64,000 nucleotides of DNA from Roseiarcus sp963807735 (GTDB taxonomy: Bacteria; Pseudomonadota; Alphaproteobacteria; Rhizobiales; Beijerinckiaceae): positions 1 to 64,000 of the forward strand of contig CAWEDI010000048.1 in NCBI GenBank assembly GCA_963807735.1. The letters run 5' to 3'. The notes beneath the pieces were generated by a model. The model was not told where the DNA came from and searched no databases. It worked only from the letters and a program-made list of their open reading frames with translations. The translations under genes were made by a program, and so were the position numbers. Shown here piece after piece: positions 36,937 through 46,700 of the stretch (position 1 is its first letter; each line of letters starts with the position of its first letter).

Positions 36937-37041
36937 GTCTTTGCGAGCGAAGCGAAGCAAACCACGGCGCCGCCAATGTAGCTCTATCCGGCTGGCGGAC
37001 GATCTCGTCGGGCTGGATACCGTCGCTTCGCTCGCTTTGAC
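36937..37041. repeat. Dispersed inverted-repeat element, copy 4 (105 bp)
   Basis: Arms GTCTTTGCGAGCGAAGCGAA and CGTCGCTTCGCTCGCTTTGA C. The interior TCCGGCTGGCGGACGATCTC is shared with copies 1, 2 and 5. It starts 12 bases after the fic stop and may overlap its terminator. Confidence 0.85.
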
Positions 37042-37079
37042 GGCGCCCCACGTTCTGCAGTCGGCCGCGACCGGCGACC

Positions 37080-37907
37080 TCAGCGAAACCGCCGGTGCGA
37101 GCCGTTCTCATCGCGATCCCAGGACAAATCGACGGTCTTCATGTCCCTGATCGCGAGCGCCGGCGCCTCGCGCTCCCCGGCCAGCCACGCCTTGGCGAGC
37201 GCGAGATAGTCCTGCATCTCCAGTTCGATCGCGGCTCGGCTGAGCGCGGGAAAGCTCTTCGTCGCGACGAGAAAGAACAGCTCCGGGTCGATCGTCGACA
37301 GCAGCCGGTCCTTGACCGCGACCGCTGGCTTGCCGAAGCTCATTCGCCCCTCGGCGTTGGCGAAGACGATCGTGTTTTGCCGGAAATAGAACTGCACGTC
37401 CTTCTCGGCGGCGACGCGCGGCCGGATGATGTCGTAGGCCGCAAAACCTTGGCCTGAGAACAGGATCGCCCAATACTCCAGCCAACGCTCGTTGACGTGA
37501 TGCGTGCCGCCCTGCAACGGCAGCGCGGCGGAAAACAGCACGACATTGGCGTGCCGGCAGAGATCGGCGATCAACCGCTCCGCGCAGGCGAACGGCAAAT
37601 GCTCGGCGACCTCCATGCACACCGTCAGGTCGTAGCGGCGCTTCAGATCGAACCCTGAGGTGAGTTCGACCGGCGTGAAGTATTGCGGGTCGATCGCGAG
37701 CAGGTCGCGATTGACGTAATCGCCGTCAAGCCCGCGGATGTCGGCGACGCCGGCCTGCGAGAAAGCGTGCAGCCAGCTGCCGGTTCCGCAGCCGACGTCC
37801 AACACCGATCGCGGGCGCACGTAGTCGTACAGCGCCCGGATGATCTGGCTCGCCGAATAGTTCTCTTTGCCCATGGCGGCAAAGAACGCATCGCCGTATT
37901 CCGACAT
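37080..37907 (-). CDS. SAM-dependent methyltransferase (class I)
   Basis: Start ATG 37907 gives MSEYGDAFFAAMGKENYSAS and 275 residues. The SAM motif is RSVLDVGCGTGSWLHAFSQA, followed by DIRGLDGDYVNRDLLAI. Then comes CMEVAEHLPFACAERLIADL and NERWLEYWAILFSGQGFAAY DI, seen in methyltransferases of sugar or O-antigen metabolism. The substrate is unknown. It is 5 bases downstream of a second methyltransferase gene, so the two are one operon. Confidence 0.8.
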   Translation of the reverse strand: MSEYGDAFFAAMGKENYSASQIIRALYDYVRPRSVLDVGCGTGSWLHAFSQAGVADIRGLDGDYVNRDLLAIDPQYFTPVELTSGFDLKRRYDLTVCMEVAEHLPFACAERLIADLCRHANVVLFSAALPLQGGTHHVNERWLEYWAILFSGQGFAAYDIIRPRVAAEKDVQFYFRQNTIVFANAEGRMSFGKPAVAVKDRLLSTIDPELFFLVATKSFPALSRAAIELEMQDYLALAKAWLAGEREAPALAIRDMKTVDLSWDRDENGSHRRFR

Positions 37908-37912
37908 GGATC

Positions 37913-38809
37913 CTATTCCTTCGCCAGGACGACGACGCGACCCGGCGCTTCGACGCCGGCCTCGGCGCGAGCGGCGGCGGCGCGCGAATGCGCGATCGTC
38001 AGCCCCGCGCTGGCCGCCGCTGCGCGCCAATGCGCGTCGGAATGCCGGAAGCGCAAGCTCGCGCCGAGCGCGAACGGGCTCTCGCCGCTCTCGATCGTGA
38101 AGGCGAACAGGCCCGACGGCTTCAGCGCCGCCGCTGCGTAAGCAAAGACCGGCCGCAGGTCGCCGATATAGACCAGCGCATCGGCCGCGATCACGAGATC
38201 GGCGCCGGCGGGCGGTAGTGCGGCGAGAAACGCGACGAATTCGGCGACCGTCAGGTCGTCGTAAACCCCGGTCCGGCGCCCCTCGGCGATCATGCCCGCG
38301 GAGAGGTCGACGCCGACGAGCCGCTCGGCCCAATTGCGCAACAGCCGCCCGGCGAGCCCGGAGCCGCAGCCGAGATCGAGCGCGACGTCGAAGCGCCGCC
38401 CTGGCGCGACCGCGCCCAGCGCCGAAAGCAACAGCTCCGGTCCGCGATAGCCGAGCGTGTCGCGCAAATGGCGATCGAACCGGGGCGCGTAATCGTCGAA
38501 CAGGCGCGCGACATAGGCGGGCGGCAGCGCGGCGACCCCGCGCTGCTCCAGCCGGGCGAGTCGCGGGCCAGCGCCGTTGGCGTCGTCGGGATCGATGCGC
38601 ACCGCTTCGCGGAAGGCCGTCGCGGCGGCGCCGCCGTCGCCGAGCTGTTCCCGCGCCTCGCCCAGCGCAAACCACGCCGGCGCCCAGTCCGGCGCGCGTT
38701 CCAGCGCTTGCTCGTAAACCTCAGCCGCCGCGCGCCAGTCGCCCTCGGCGGCGGCGGCCTGCGCGTAGGCGAAGCGGCGTTCGGCGAGGGGGTCCAATAC
38801 AGCGCTCAA
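37913..38809 (-). CDS. TPR-containing SAM-dependent methyltransferase
   Basis: A 298-residue protein. Residues 10-85 form two TPR-like repeats (AAEGDWRAAAEVYEQALERA PDW, then GGAAATAFREAVRIDPDDA). The methyltransferase fold follows: VALDLGCGSGLAGRLLRN, VGVDLSAGMIAEGRRTGVYD and DLVIAADALVYIGDLRPVFA. A C-terminal strand set completes it. It overlaps the coiled-coil gene by 4 bases. The substrate is unknown. Confidence 0.85.
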   Translation of the reverse strand: MSAVLDPLAERRFAYAQAAAAEGDWRAAAEVYEQALERAPDWAPAWFALGEAREQLGDGGAAATAFREAVRIDPDDANGAGPRLARLEQRGVAALPPAYVARLFDDYAPRFDRHLRDTLGYRGPELLLSALGAVAPGRRFDVALDLGCGSGLAGRLLRNWAERLVGVDLSAGMIAEGRRTGVYDDLTVAEFVAFLAALPPAGADLVIAADALVYIGDLRPVFAYAAAALKPSGLFAFTIESGESPFALGASLRFRHSDAHWRAAAASAGLTIAHSRAAAARAEAGVEAPGRVVVLAKE

Positions 38810-39471
38810 TTTGGCGGCGGCGTCTTGCGGGCCGCCTCGATCTTGGCTTGGAGCTCGTCGAGTTGCGATTTGGCCGCGTCCGCGGCCTTGGCGAAACCTT
38901 CGGCCTTGGCGCGCGAATCGGTTTCGGAGGCTTTCGCGGCGACGGCGGAAGCGTCGGCGGCGCGGGCTTTCGCCTCCGCCTCGGCGAGCGCGGTCTGCGC
39001 CTTTTCGAGCTCCGCGCTGGCGGCGGCCTTTTGCGCAGCGAGGTCGGCGAGTTCGTCCTGCGCCGTCTTCAGATTGCTCGTCGTGTCCTTCAGCAGGGCG
39101 GTCTTCGATTCGAGCTGATCGGTTTCGGAGGCGAGCGAGAGCTCGGTTTCGTCGACCTTGCGGGTGAGCTCGGCGAGATCGCTTTGCACGCTGGTGCGCT
39201 GCGCCACGGCGTCATCGAGCGCCTTGCGGCCGTCGTCGAGCTTCTTGCGCAGCTCGGCGGCGGAGCCGACGGTCGCCTGCAACGCCTGCAACTCGCCGAC
39301 GAGCTCCTGACGCGCCACTTCGGTGCGTCGCAGCGCCTCCTCGCCGTCGGCGCGCAAGGCGACCGCCTGCGTCCAGAAATAAACCGCCACCAGCCAGCCG
39401 ACGGCGGCGATCGCCATTAGCGCCAACGACGCCGGTCGCGCGAATTCGCTTCGGCCTCCGTCCATGCTCAT
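38806..39471 (-). CDS. Membrane-anchored coiled-coil protein (221 aa)
   Basis: One transmembrane helix near residues 15-35 (ASLALMAIAAVGWLVAVYFW), then about 170 residues of heptad-rich, Ala/Lys/Glu-rich coiled coil without catalytic motifs. First gene of the operon with the two methyltransferases (ATGA overlap). It probably projects into the periplasm or along the membrane as a scaffold. Family not recognised. Confidence 0.65.
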   Translation of the reverse strand: MSMDGGRSEFARPASLALMAIAAVGWLVAVYFWTQAVALRADGEEALRRTEVARQELVGELQALQATVGSAAELRKKLDDGRKALDDAVAQRTSVQSDLAELTRKVDETELSLASETDQLESKTALLKDTTSNLKTAQDELADLAAQKAAASAELEKAQTALAEAEAKARAADASAVAAKASETDSRAKAEGFAKAADAAKSQLDELQAKIEAARKTPPPN

Positions 39472-39669
39472 CCCCCGGCGCCCCGTTGCGGCGCCCTAGA
39501 TATTGGCCGACGGCCTCCCGCGCCAAGCGGAAAGTTGAGACCGCCATCACCTGACTTGGGGACGGCCCTAAAGGATTGCGCGCGCGCTTCATCGCATCGG
39601 CGGCTAGAAGGCTTTGACGAACCCGCCGCGCGCCGACATAAGTCGAGCGATCCTTCGAGGGAAGCGCCG

Positions 39670-40922
39670 TTGAGATTTTCGCTCGCCAGTCTCGCCCGCC
39701 AGGCGCTTCGCGGCCACCAGGATTGGCCGGCGCAATGGCGCTCGCCGGAGCCGAAGCGGGCTTACGACGTCATCATCATCGGCGCCGGCGGCCACGGCCT
39801 CGCCACCGCCTATTACATGGCCAAGGAGCACGGGATCACGAACATCGCCGTGCTCGAGAAGGGCTGGCTCGGCGGCGGCAACACCGGGCGCAACACGACG
39901 ATCGTGCGCTCGAATTATCTCTGGGAGGCGTCGGAGGGCATCTACGGCCACGCCCACAAGCTTTGGCCGGGGCTTCAGCCAGGAGCTCAACTACAACGTG
40001 ATGTTCTCGCCGCGCGGCGTCATGCTGCTGGCGCACAACCACCACGACGAGCAGGCGTTCCGCCGCCACATCTACGCCAACCGGCTCGCCGGCATTCCCA
40101 ACGAATGGCTGACACCGGAGCAGGCGAAGGAGTTTTGCCCGATCCTCAACATCGATCCCGGCATCCGCTACCCCGTGCGCGGCGCGGCGCTGCAACGCAC
40201 CGGCGGCACTGCGCGCCACGACGCGGTCGCCTGGGGCTACGCCCGCGGGGCGAGCGCGCGCGGCGTCGACATCATCGAGAACTGCGAGGTCAAGGCGATC
40301 ACGCGCGACGCCACAGGCGCCGTCTCGGGCGTCGAGACCAGCAAGGGGCCGATCTCGGCCAAGAAGATCGGCGTCGTCGCCGCCGGGCACACCAGCGTCG
40401 TGATGGCGATGGCGGGCCTGCGGATGCCGCTCGAATCGTTCCCGTTGCAGGCGCTCGTCTCGGAGCCGCTGAAGCCGGTGATGCCGTGCGTGGTCATGTC
40501 GAACGCGGTTCACGCCTACATGTCGCAATCCGACAAGGGCGAACTCGTCATCGGCGCCGGCACCGACGGCTACGTCTCCTACAGCCAGAGCGGCGGCCCG
40601 CATATCGCGGTCTCGACCCTGGAGGCGATCGTCGAGATGTTTCCGATTACCTCGCGGCTCAAGATGCTGCGCAACTGGGGCGGCATCGTCGACACTACGC
40701 CCGACCGTTCGCCGATCCTCTCGAAGACCGCGGTTCCGGGCCTGTTCGTCAATTGCGGCTGGGGCACCGGCGGGTTCAAGGCGACGCCGGGCTCGGGCCA
40801 TGTGTTCGCCGCATCTCGTCGCGACCGGCGAGCCCAACGCCATCACCGCGCCGTTCACGATCGAGCGCTTTCGCACCGGCGCGCTGGTCAACGAGGCGAC
40901 CGCCGCCGCCGTCGCGCATTAA
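39670..40922 (+). pseudogene. soxB: Sarcosine oxidase beta subunit, two frameshifts
   Basis: From TTG 39670 the protein starts LRFSLASLARQALRGHQDWP, then the FAD motif VIIIGAGGHGLATAYYMAKE and EKGWLGGGNTGRNTTIVRSN YLW, typical of SoxB. Near 39967 an extra G in GGGG shifts the frame; the next frame continues FSQELNYNVMFSPRGVMLLA through SPILSKTAVPGLFVNCGWGT. Near 40810 an extra base shifts it again and the third frame ends HLVATGEPNAITAPFTIERF RTG...AAVAH. SoxB oxidises sarcosine to glycine. With two shifts the product would be truncated, unless these are sequencing errors. Confidence 0.88.
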
Positions 40923-40936
40923 GGGGCTCAATATAT

Positions 40937-41213
40937 ATGCTGCTGATCCGCTGCCCCTATTGCGAAATGGAGCGACCTGAGGTCGAATTCAAATACGGCG
41001 GCCAGGCGCATCTGGTGCGTTCGCCGCAGACGGCGACCGACGAGGAATGGACGGACTTCCTCTTTTTCCGCGACAACACCAAGGGCGTCCACGCCGAGCG
41101 CTGGCGTCATGCGGTCGGCTGCGGGCGTTTCTTCAACTGCCTGCGCGACACGGTGAGCGACAAGATCGTCGGTCACCTACAAGGCCGGCGAGCCGCGGCC
41201 GTCCTTGTCCTAG
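40937..41213 (+). pseudogene. soxD: Sarcosine oxidase delta subunit, frameshifted
   Basis: MLLIRCPYCEMERPEVEFKY is the SoxD start with its zinc-type CPYC, and AERWRHAVGCGRFFNCLRDT VSDKIV follows. At about 41172 one base is extra: the +1 frame gives VTYKAGEPRPSLS and a stop at 41213, where SoxD normally has TYKAGEPRP. The original frame instead stays open to 41764. It sits 14 bases after soxB in the usual BDAG order, but soxA and soxG are absent, so tetrameric sarcosine oxidase cannot be made from this locus. Confidence 0.85.
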
Positions 41214-41764
41214 CCACGGCGCTTTTCTCGGGCGCCGTCCGCGCCGACGACATCCGGCAGATCGCGCCGGACCAGTTCGCGCCGATGTACAGCGATCCCG
41301 GCGCGCCGTCGCACAAGCTGCCGCCGCCGCCCCCGCCCGCGCCGCCGCCGGTCCCGAAGGCGGCCGCCGAGAAGCCGCCACCCCCGCCGCCGCCTCCGCC
41401 GGCGGTCGCGCCAAGTCGCGACAAGCCGTTCGGCGCGTGCGAGCCGAACACCCCTGGCTGGGTCGTCTGTCTCGGCGGCGCGGCGCAACTCGCCGATCAC
41501 GACGTCGAGCAGACCGAGCACGCGGTGCTGGCGGCGCTCGGCGGCCGGCCTGGCGTCAATCCCGTGGTCGCGGACGGCGCCGCGCGGGGATTGCGGGCCG
41601 CGGGCGACGCTTGGCGCATCCTTCGCGACCGCGAATGCGCGGATCTGCCGTTGATCGAGGCCGGCCTGACGGGATCGCTGTACGAGCGGCGCCTGGTGTG
41701 CCGAATCCGGCGCGACATCGACCGGGTGGAGTTTTTGCGCGAGCGTTACGGGGCGAGTGGGTAG
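41190..41764 (+). pseudogene. Signal-peptide protein with lost start, fused in frame to soxD
   Basis: The frame open from the soxD ATG reads RRAAAVLVLATALFSGAVRA DD, a clear signal peptide with a cleavage site, then a proline-rich stretch (KLPPPPPPAPPPVPK and EKPPPPPPPPP). An LprI/DUF1311-like helical end follows with WRILRDRECADLPLIEAGLT GSLYERRLVCR. No ATG, GTG or TTG lies just before the signal peptide, so the native start appears lost at the joint with soxD. Translation from soxD ATG 40937 would give a 275-residue hybrid. The following gene starts 5 bases on. Confidence 0.6.
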
Positions 41765-41769
41765 AGCCC

Positions 41770-42600
41770 GTGACTTTGCGAACGCTACTCTTGGTCGCGC
41801 TTGCGACGTTTGCCGTCGACGCCTCGGCCGATACCCTGGCGGACGCTTATTGGTCGGTGCGCGAACGGGCGACGGCGCGGCTCGCGGCGCTCGCGCATGC
41901 AGACGCCAAGCCGGCGAAAATCCGCGCGGTCGAGGACGCCGCGTTGCGCGAATTGGAGCGCAGGGTGATTGCCATGGTCGGTCCGGTCGCCGTCGAAGGC
42001 TACGCGACGCTGCCGACAAGCCACGTTGTCGCGCTCGCCGAAGGCCCCGATTTCGGGCTGCTCGACGGCGTCTCGTTCGCCGCGCTGGGGGCACGCGGCG
42101 GCGAACTGCTGGTCACCACCGAGACGCTGCTCGATCATTGGTTGAAGACGAACGGGCCGAAGGCGGCGGCGCTGCTCGGCGGGTTGGCCGCGTTACGTTC
42201 AGACGCCTTTTACAGCGACGCGTTCAATCCTGAGAACGGCGTCGACATCGTTGCGGATCTCGCGCTGAAAGCGCCGCCGGGCGCGTCGCTAATTGTCGCC
42301 AAATTCGGCCGCTTCGGTTGGGCGACGGACACGCCTCCGCACGCACTCCTGATCGTGAGCGTCGTCAGGGACGGCAAGATTTTCGTCGCCGTCTCGCCGC
42401 CGAAAACAAAAATTTCGGACATCGCCGCGTGCCCGTACCACAAGCTGAGCGATGACCCGGACGAATTCGGTCCCTATCCCGGGGACGACTTCGAGGCTTG
42501 GCGCACTTGCGAGCGCCGCAATCTCTCCTCGGCTCTGTTCTATGTCGACCTTCGGCGTGAAGCGCAGCAACTCGCTGAGCGGCTGGCCCCCGCCAAGTAG
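41770..42600 (+). CDS. Secreted protein of unknown function (276 aa)
   Basis: Start GTG 41770 gives VTLRTLLLVALATFAVDASA, a signal peptide. The body has no known motif; it includes VVALAEGPDFGLLDGVSFAA LGARG, TPPHALLIVSVVRDGKIFVA VSPP and a cysteine pair near the end (AACPYHK, RTCERR). It lies 5 bases after the fused ORF and may have shared an operon with that signal-peptide protein. Probably periplasmic. Family not recognised. Confidence 0.65.
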   Translation: MTLRTLLLVALATFAVDASADTLADAYWSVRERATARLAALAHADAKPAKIRAVEDAALRELERRVIAMVGPVAVEGYATLPTSHVVALAEGPDFGLLDGVSFAALGARGGELLVTTETLLDHWLKTNGPKAAALLGGLAALRSDAFYSDAFNPENGVDIVADLALKAPPGASLIVAKFGRFGWATDTPPHALLIVSVVRDGKIFVAVSPPKTKISDIAACPYHKLSDDPDEFGPYPGDDFEAWRTCERRNLSSALFYVDLRREAQQLAERLAPAK

Positions 42601-42651
42601 GGATCGGAGCGCTCTATGTGCGGCGACTCGTCTGCGCCAACGCTAGGGTGC

Positions 42652-43149
42652 TCAGTAATCCTTGAAATCGCGCAGCATTTTGGCGATCCGGATGGGCTTC
42701 TCGCCCTTCGGCCGTGTTTCGATGTCGTCGACTTTCCAGTCGCCGCCCTCGCGCACGAAATAATAGACGTTGACGCAGGGCGTCTTCAGGTTCTGGAACG
42801 AGACGGTCACGGTCGCTTTGTCGCCGACAATATGCGCGGCGCCGACGTTTACTTTCGATAGCTCCCAATCCTGGCCGTCGATGACGAAATCCCAGTCTAT
42901 GGCGCAGATTTCACTGGATTTCTTCTCGCAATCGGCGTTGCGCTTGAACAGCGCGGCGAGGCTCCGCGACGCTCGGCGCGCGACAAGTTTGTAGGATACC
43001 TGCGAATCGAGCTTGTCGTTGTTCTGCGCGCGCTCGTAGGCGGCGTAGACTTGCCGCAGCCAGGCGGCCGGCTCGACCTCTTCGGCGCGCGCCGCGCCGC
43101 TGGCGATCAACAGCGCTGTCGTTAGCGCAAGCCCACGGAATGTCTGCAC
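42652..43149 (-). CDS. Secreted DUF3828-like protein
   Basis: A 165-residue protein with leader MQTFRGLALTTALLIASGAA RAEE. The fold resembles DUF3828/NTF2-like proteins: AAWLRQVYAAYERAQNN near the start, DPW-like DWDFVIDGQDWELSKVNVG, and VTVSFQNLKTPCVNVYYFVR EGGDWKVDDIE. These pack in the periplasm and have no proven ligand. It ends the NRPS-PPTase operon, 33 bases after the PPTase gene, though it could be an unrelated neighbour. Confidence 0.7.
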   Translation of the reverse strand: MQTFRGLALTTALLIASGAARAEEVEPAAWLRQVYAAYERAQNNDKLDSQVSYKLVARRASRSLAALFKRNADCEKKSSEICAIDWDFVIDGQDWELSKVNVGAAHIVGDKATVTVSFQNLKTPCVNVYYFVREGGDWKVDDIETRPKGEKPIRIAKMLRDFKDY

Positions 43150-43182
43150 TTCGTTTCTCCGAACGGCTCGGCAAGGCCCGCG

Positions 43183-43743
43183 TTAACGCGCGGCGATCCA
43201 GGCCGCCAGAATGAAGCGCTCGCCGCGGGACATGTCGAGCCGCAAAGATCGTCCGTCGCGCAGCCTCGCCTGCAATCGATCGAGGTCGACGGCAATGTCC
43301 TCGTATTCGAGCGGCGATCCGTCGAGCGGGTTGATCGCCTTGTAGACCGCCTCCTTGGCGGCGAAGATCGCCCGGCTCCGCGCCGGATCGTCGGCGACTT
43401 CGCGCCGCTCCGCGCCAAACAGCGCGATCTCGGCGACGTCAGGCGGCAGCGGCGCGGCCGGCTCCACGTCGACCCCCAGCGCCAATATATCTTTCGTACG
43501 CGCCGCGACGGCGACGGCTTTTTTCTCGTCATGCGCAATCGAGCCGACGAAACCGGGCGGCCAGATCGGGAACCCGCCGGGCGCGCGGGGCAGGGCGGCG
43601 TCGGGGGGGCCGCCGAGCCCGGCCAAACACGAGCGTGCCGCCAAGCGCCCGGCGCCGCTGGCGCGACGCCGGGCAAGGGGCTCGGAAGGGTCGGGAAAGG
43701 CGCCTTCGTCGCCTTCGGCTATGCTGCGTTTGATCATTCGCAT
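43183..43743 (-). CDS. 4'-Phosphopantetheinyl transferase (Sfp/EntD type)
   Basis: ATG 43743 gives about 186 residues; a GTG at 43785 overlapping the NRPS stop would add 14. Motifs: VGSIAHDEKKAVAVAAR (SxxH), LALGVDVEP (GVDxE, magnesium) and FAAKEAVYKAINPLDGSPLE YEDI (KEAxxKA). It attaches phosphopantetheine from CoA to carrier-protein serines. Its gene directly follows the NRPS gene, so it very likely activates S603 of that enzyme. Confidence 0.9.
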   Translation of the reverse strand: MRMIKRSIAEGDEGAFPDPSEPLARRRASGAGRLAARSCLAGLGGPPDAALPRAPGGFPIWPPGFVGSIAHDEKKAVAVAARTKDILALGVDVEPAAPLPPDVAEIALFGAERREVADDPARSRAIFAAKEAVYKAINPLDGSPLEYEDIAVDLDRLQARLRDGRSLRLDMSRGERFILAAWIAAR

Positions 43744-43781
43744 CCCAACCTTGAGGAGGCGAACCGCCAAACTGACCCTCG

Positions 43782-46700
43782 TCACTCCGCCGCCATCAGC
43801 ATCGCCTTGCGTCCGACAAGGCGGGCGGGATTGCCGCGCCAGCGCGAATCGGCCGGGGTGATTTCGCCCTTCATCAGGAACGCGTCGGGATCGAGCCGGG
43901 TGCGGTCGCCCATCGTCACGCCGTAGTGGACGAACGAACCGACGCCGAGCGTCGCACCCGCGCCGATACGGATGAAGTCCGATTTGTAGGCGCCTTCCTC
44001 CAGCGAATGCGATTGCAGCATGACGCCCTCGTTCAGCGCCGCGCCGTCGCCGATCTCAACCAGCGTGCGCTCGCTCATGTTGGCGCCGTCGTCGTAGACG
44101 CAGGCGCCGACCTTGGCGCCGAGGAGACGCAGCACCATCGGCCGGAACGGCGTGCCGGCGAAGACGCTGGTGTGCGAGCCGGCGCCGGAAAGCTTCCAAT
44201 AGCGCTCGACCTCCCAGAACGCGCGGTCGTAGCTGGTCGCGACCATCGCCTTCATGCGGCGGAACCCGTAAGCCCAGCGCTCGACGAGAATGTCGAGGCC
44301 GAGTAGCAGAAACGCCACCGCGGCCAGCGCCGCCGACATCGCCCATAGGCTCATCCAGCCGTAGAGCTCGGCCGTCAGCGTCAGCACGTAGAGGCCGAGA
44401 AACTCGGCGACGAAACTTTTCGCCAACGTCATCCCCATGGTGACCAGGTTGTGCCGGGTCTTCGCGGCGAGCCGCTGGCGGCGCTCAGCCGGGTCGAACC
44501 GGCTGACGAGTTCAAGGTCGCGCGCGGCGGCGCGGGGAATCTCGAACGCCGGCGAGCCGAGCAGGCCGACGTTCTCGCGCAACGGTCCGTCGATCGGCGC
44601 CATCACCTTGGTGCCGAGCAGGCAATTGTCGCCGAGCCGCGCGCCCGGCGGCACGAACACGTCGGTGCCGATAAAGGTGTTGGCGCCGACGCGCGCCGCG
44701 CCGATGCGAAACGCGTGGCTCGAGAACGTGACGTTGCCCATCGTCAGCCCGTCCGAGGCGACCGTGCCGGCGCCGATGGCGCAAAAGAATGGGTTCTCGA
44801 ACGCCTGCTCGGTGCCGAAATTTGAGCCGGTCGAAGGCGACGGCGCGAGTTTCACGCCGACGAAGCGCATGTATGTCTCGACGACAACGCTGTCGCCAAA
44901 CAGCAGTTGGAAGAAGGTGGAGTTCGAAAACGCCTGGACGTTGCGTTGCAGGAAATAGCGAAAGCCATAGAGCCGGTAGTGACGGCCCTCGCGCAGGAAC
45001 AGGTTCAGAATCCGCGGCACGGCGTAGATCGTCGCGAGCCCCACGGCGAGCGAGCCGACGAACAGCGCGCTCGCCAGACCGAACGCGATCGGCAGCAGTT
45101 GCAGCGCGGTCGCCAGCGAATCGGTGCGCAGAGTCGTCACGTCGGCGTCGGCGACCCACAGCGCCAGCGCCCAAGTCAGGGCCATGTCGGCGAGCGGCCC
45201 GAGCACGACCAGCGCGAGGAAAAGCTGGCTGATCGTGAACAGCGCACGCCGCCACGCGCCGGTCGTCAACTCGTCGGCGAGGCGGAAATTGGTGACGGTC
45301 TCCTCGGCGGGCGAGCCGTGAAAGCGCTTGCCGTCAGGCACGCGCTGGCCTCGCTGCAACGACGAGGCGTGGCCGAGTTGCGCGAAATCGCCGAGGCCGA
45401 CGTCGAGGTCGAGCACGCTCGCCTCGCCGACGAACGCGCCCTTGCCGACTCGGATCGCGCCGAAATGCAGGGTCTGCCCGATCGCGCCATAGCCCGGCGC
45501 GAGCACGCGGCGGGCGATGACGGCGTCGTCGCCGACCTCGAACAGATCGGCCGCCACTGGCACCGCGGCGGTGGCGATGACCGCGCGCGCGCCGATCTTG
45601 GCGCCGAGGCAGCGCAGGAACAGGTTGAACAGCGGCTCGCCGACGAACAGGAAGGCGGGCGCGACGGTGATGAGCCGGCGGGCGACCCAGAAGCGGTAAT
45701 AATCGAGGCTCCACAGCTTGATCGTCGTCGGCGTGGCGCGGCCGATCAGCGTCCACTTGGCCGCGATCGCCAGGAGATTGAGGCCGAGGAACCATGCCGA
45801 GACGATCAACTCGGACCGGCCCAGCAAGGCCGCCGGCGAGCGCACGGCCGCGTAGGTGAAGCTGAAGCTCGCCTGCAACGCCGCGACGCCGATCAGACCG
45901 GCCACGATATAGAACGCGAACTGCGCCGCGCCGGTCAGCGCATAGGCGAGCCGGCTCGGCGTCTCCGCCGGGACCTCGGCGTAGGTTTCGACCGTCGGCT
46001 TGGCGGCTTGCAACGCCGCGGCGAGCTTCCGCACGGTGGTGTTGGCGTAGATGTCGCGCATGGCGACCTGGGTCAGCGGCGCGACCTGGCGGATGCGCGC
46101 GCAGAAGCGCGCCATCAGCAGCGAGTGGGCGCCATATTCCTTGAAGAAGTCGCCGTCGATCGACACTGTGTCGAGGGCCAGCGCTGATTTCAGCGCCTCG
46201 CACAGCATCCGCTCCATGCGCGTCTGCGGCTCCGCGTGCGTGGCGCTGACGCGGATCGGCGCCGATTTCGGCTTCGGCAGTTGCGCCCGATCGGCCTTGT
46301 TGCTGACCAGCATCGGGATGAACGGCAGCCGCTCCAGATAGGCCGGCGTCATGTAGGCGGGCAGGCGGGCGCGGAGATGCGCGAGAATGTCCGCTGGCTT
46401 CGGCGCGGCGACCCCGTGTTTAATTGAATAATAGGCGACAAGCTCCGGCGCGCCCGGCGTCGGCTCGAAGGTCGCGACCGCGACCTGACTGATCTCGGCG
46501 ACTTCCAGCATCACCGATTCGATCTCGGTCAGCTCGATGCGGTAGCCGCGCAGCTTCACCTGCGTATCGATGCGGCCGAGATATTCGATCTCGCCTTCCT
46601 CGTTGATCCGGCCGAGATCGCCGGTGCGGTAGATGCGGCCCGACGGGTTATTCGGGATCGAAAGGAAATCGGCGATGAATTTCGCATGGGTCAACTCGGG

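Noticed and set aside
39535..40980. One 481-aa protein spanning the soxB region
   Set aside because: After about 39970 the frame reads Arg/His-rich nonsense while the next frame gives SoxB, so it is a frameshifted gene.
44907..46187. 426-aa plus-strand open frame in the NRPS gene
   Set aside because: Antisense to hexapeptide and membrane regions; Arg/Glu/Gln-rich without motif.
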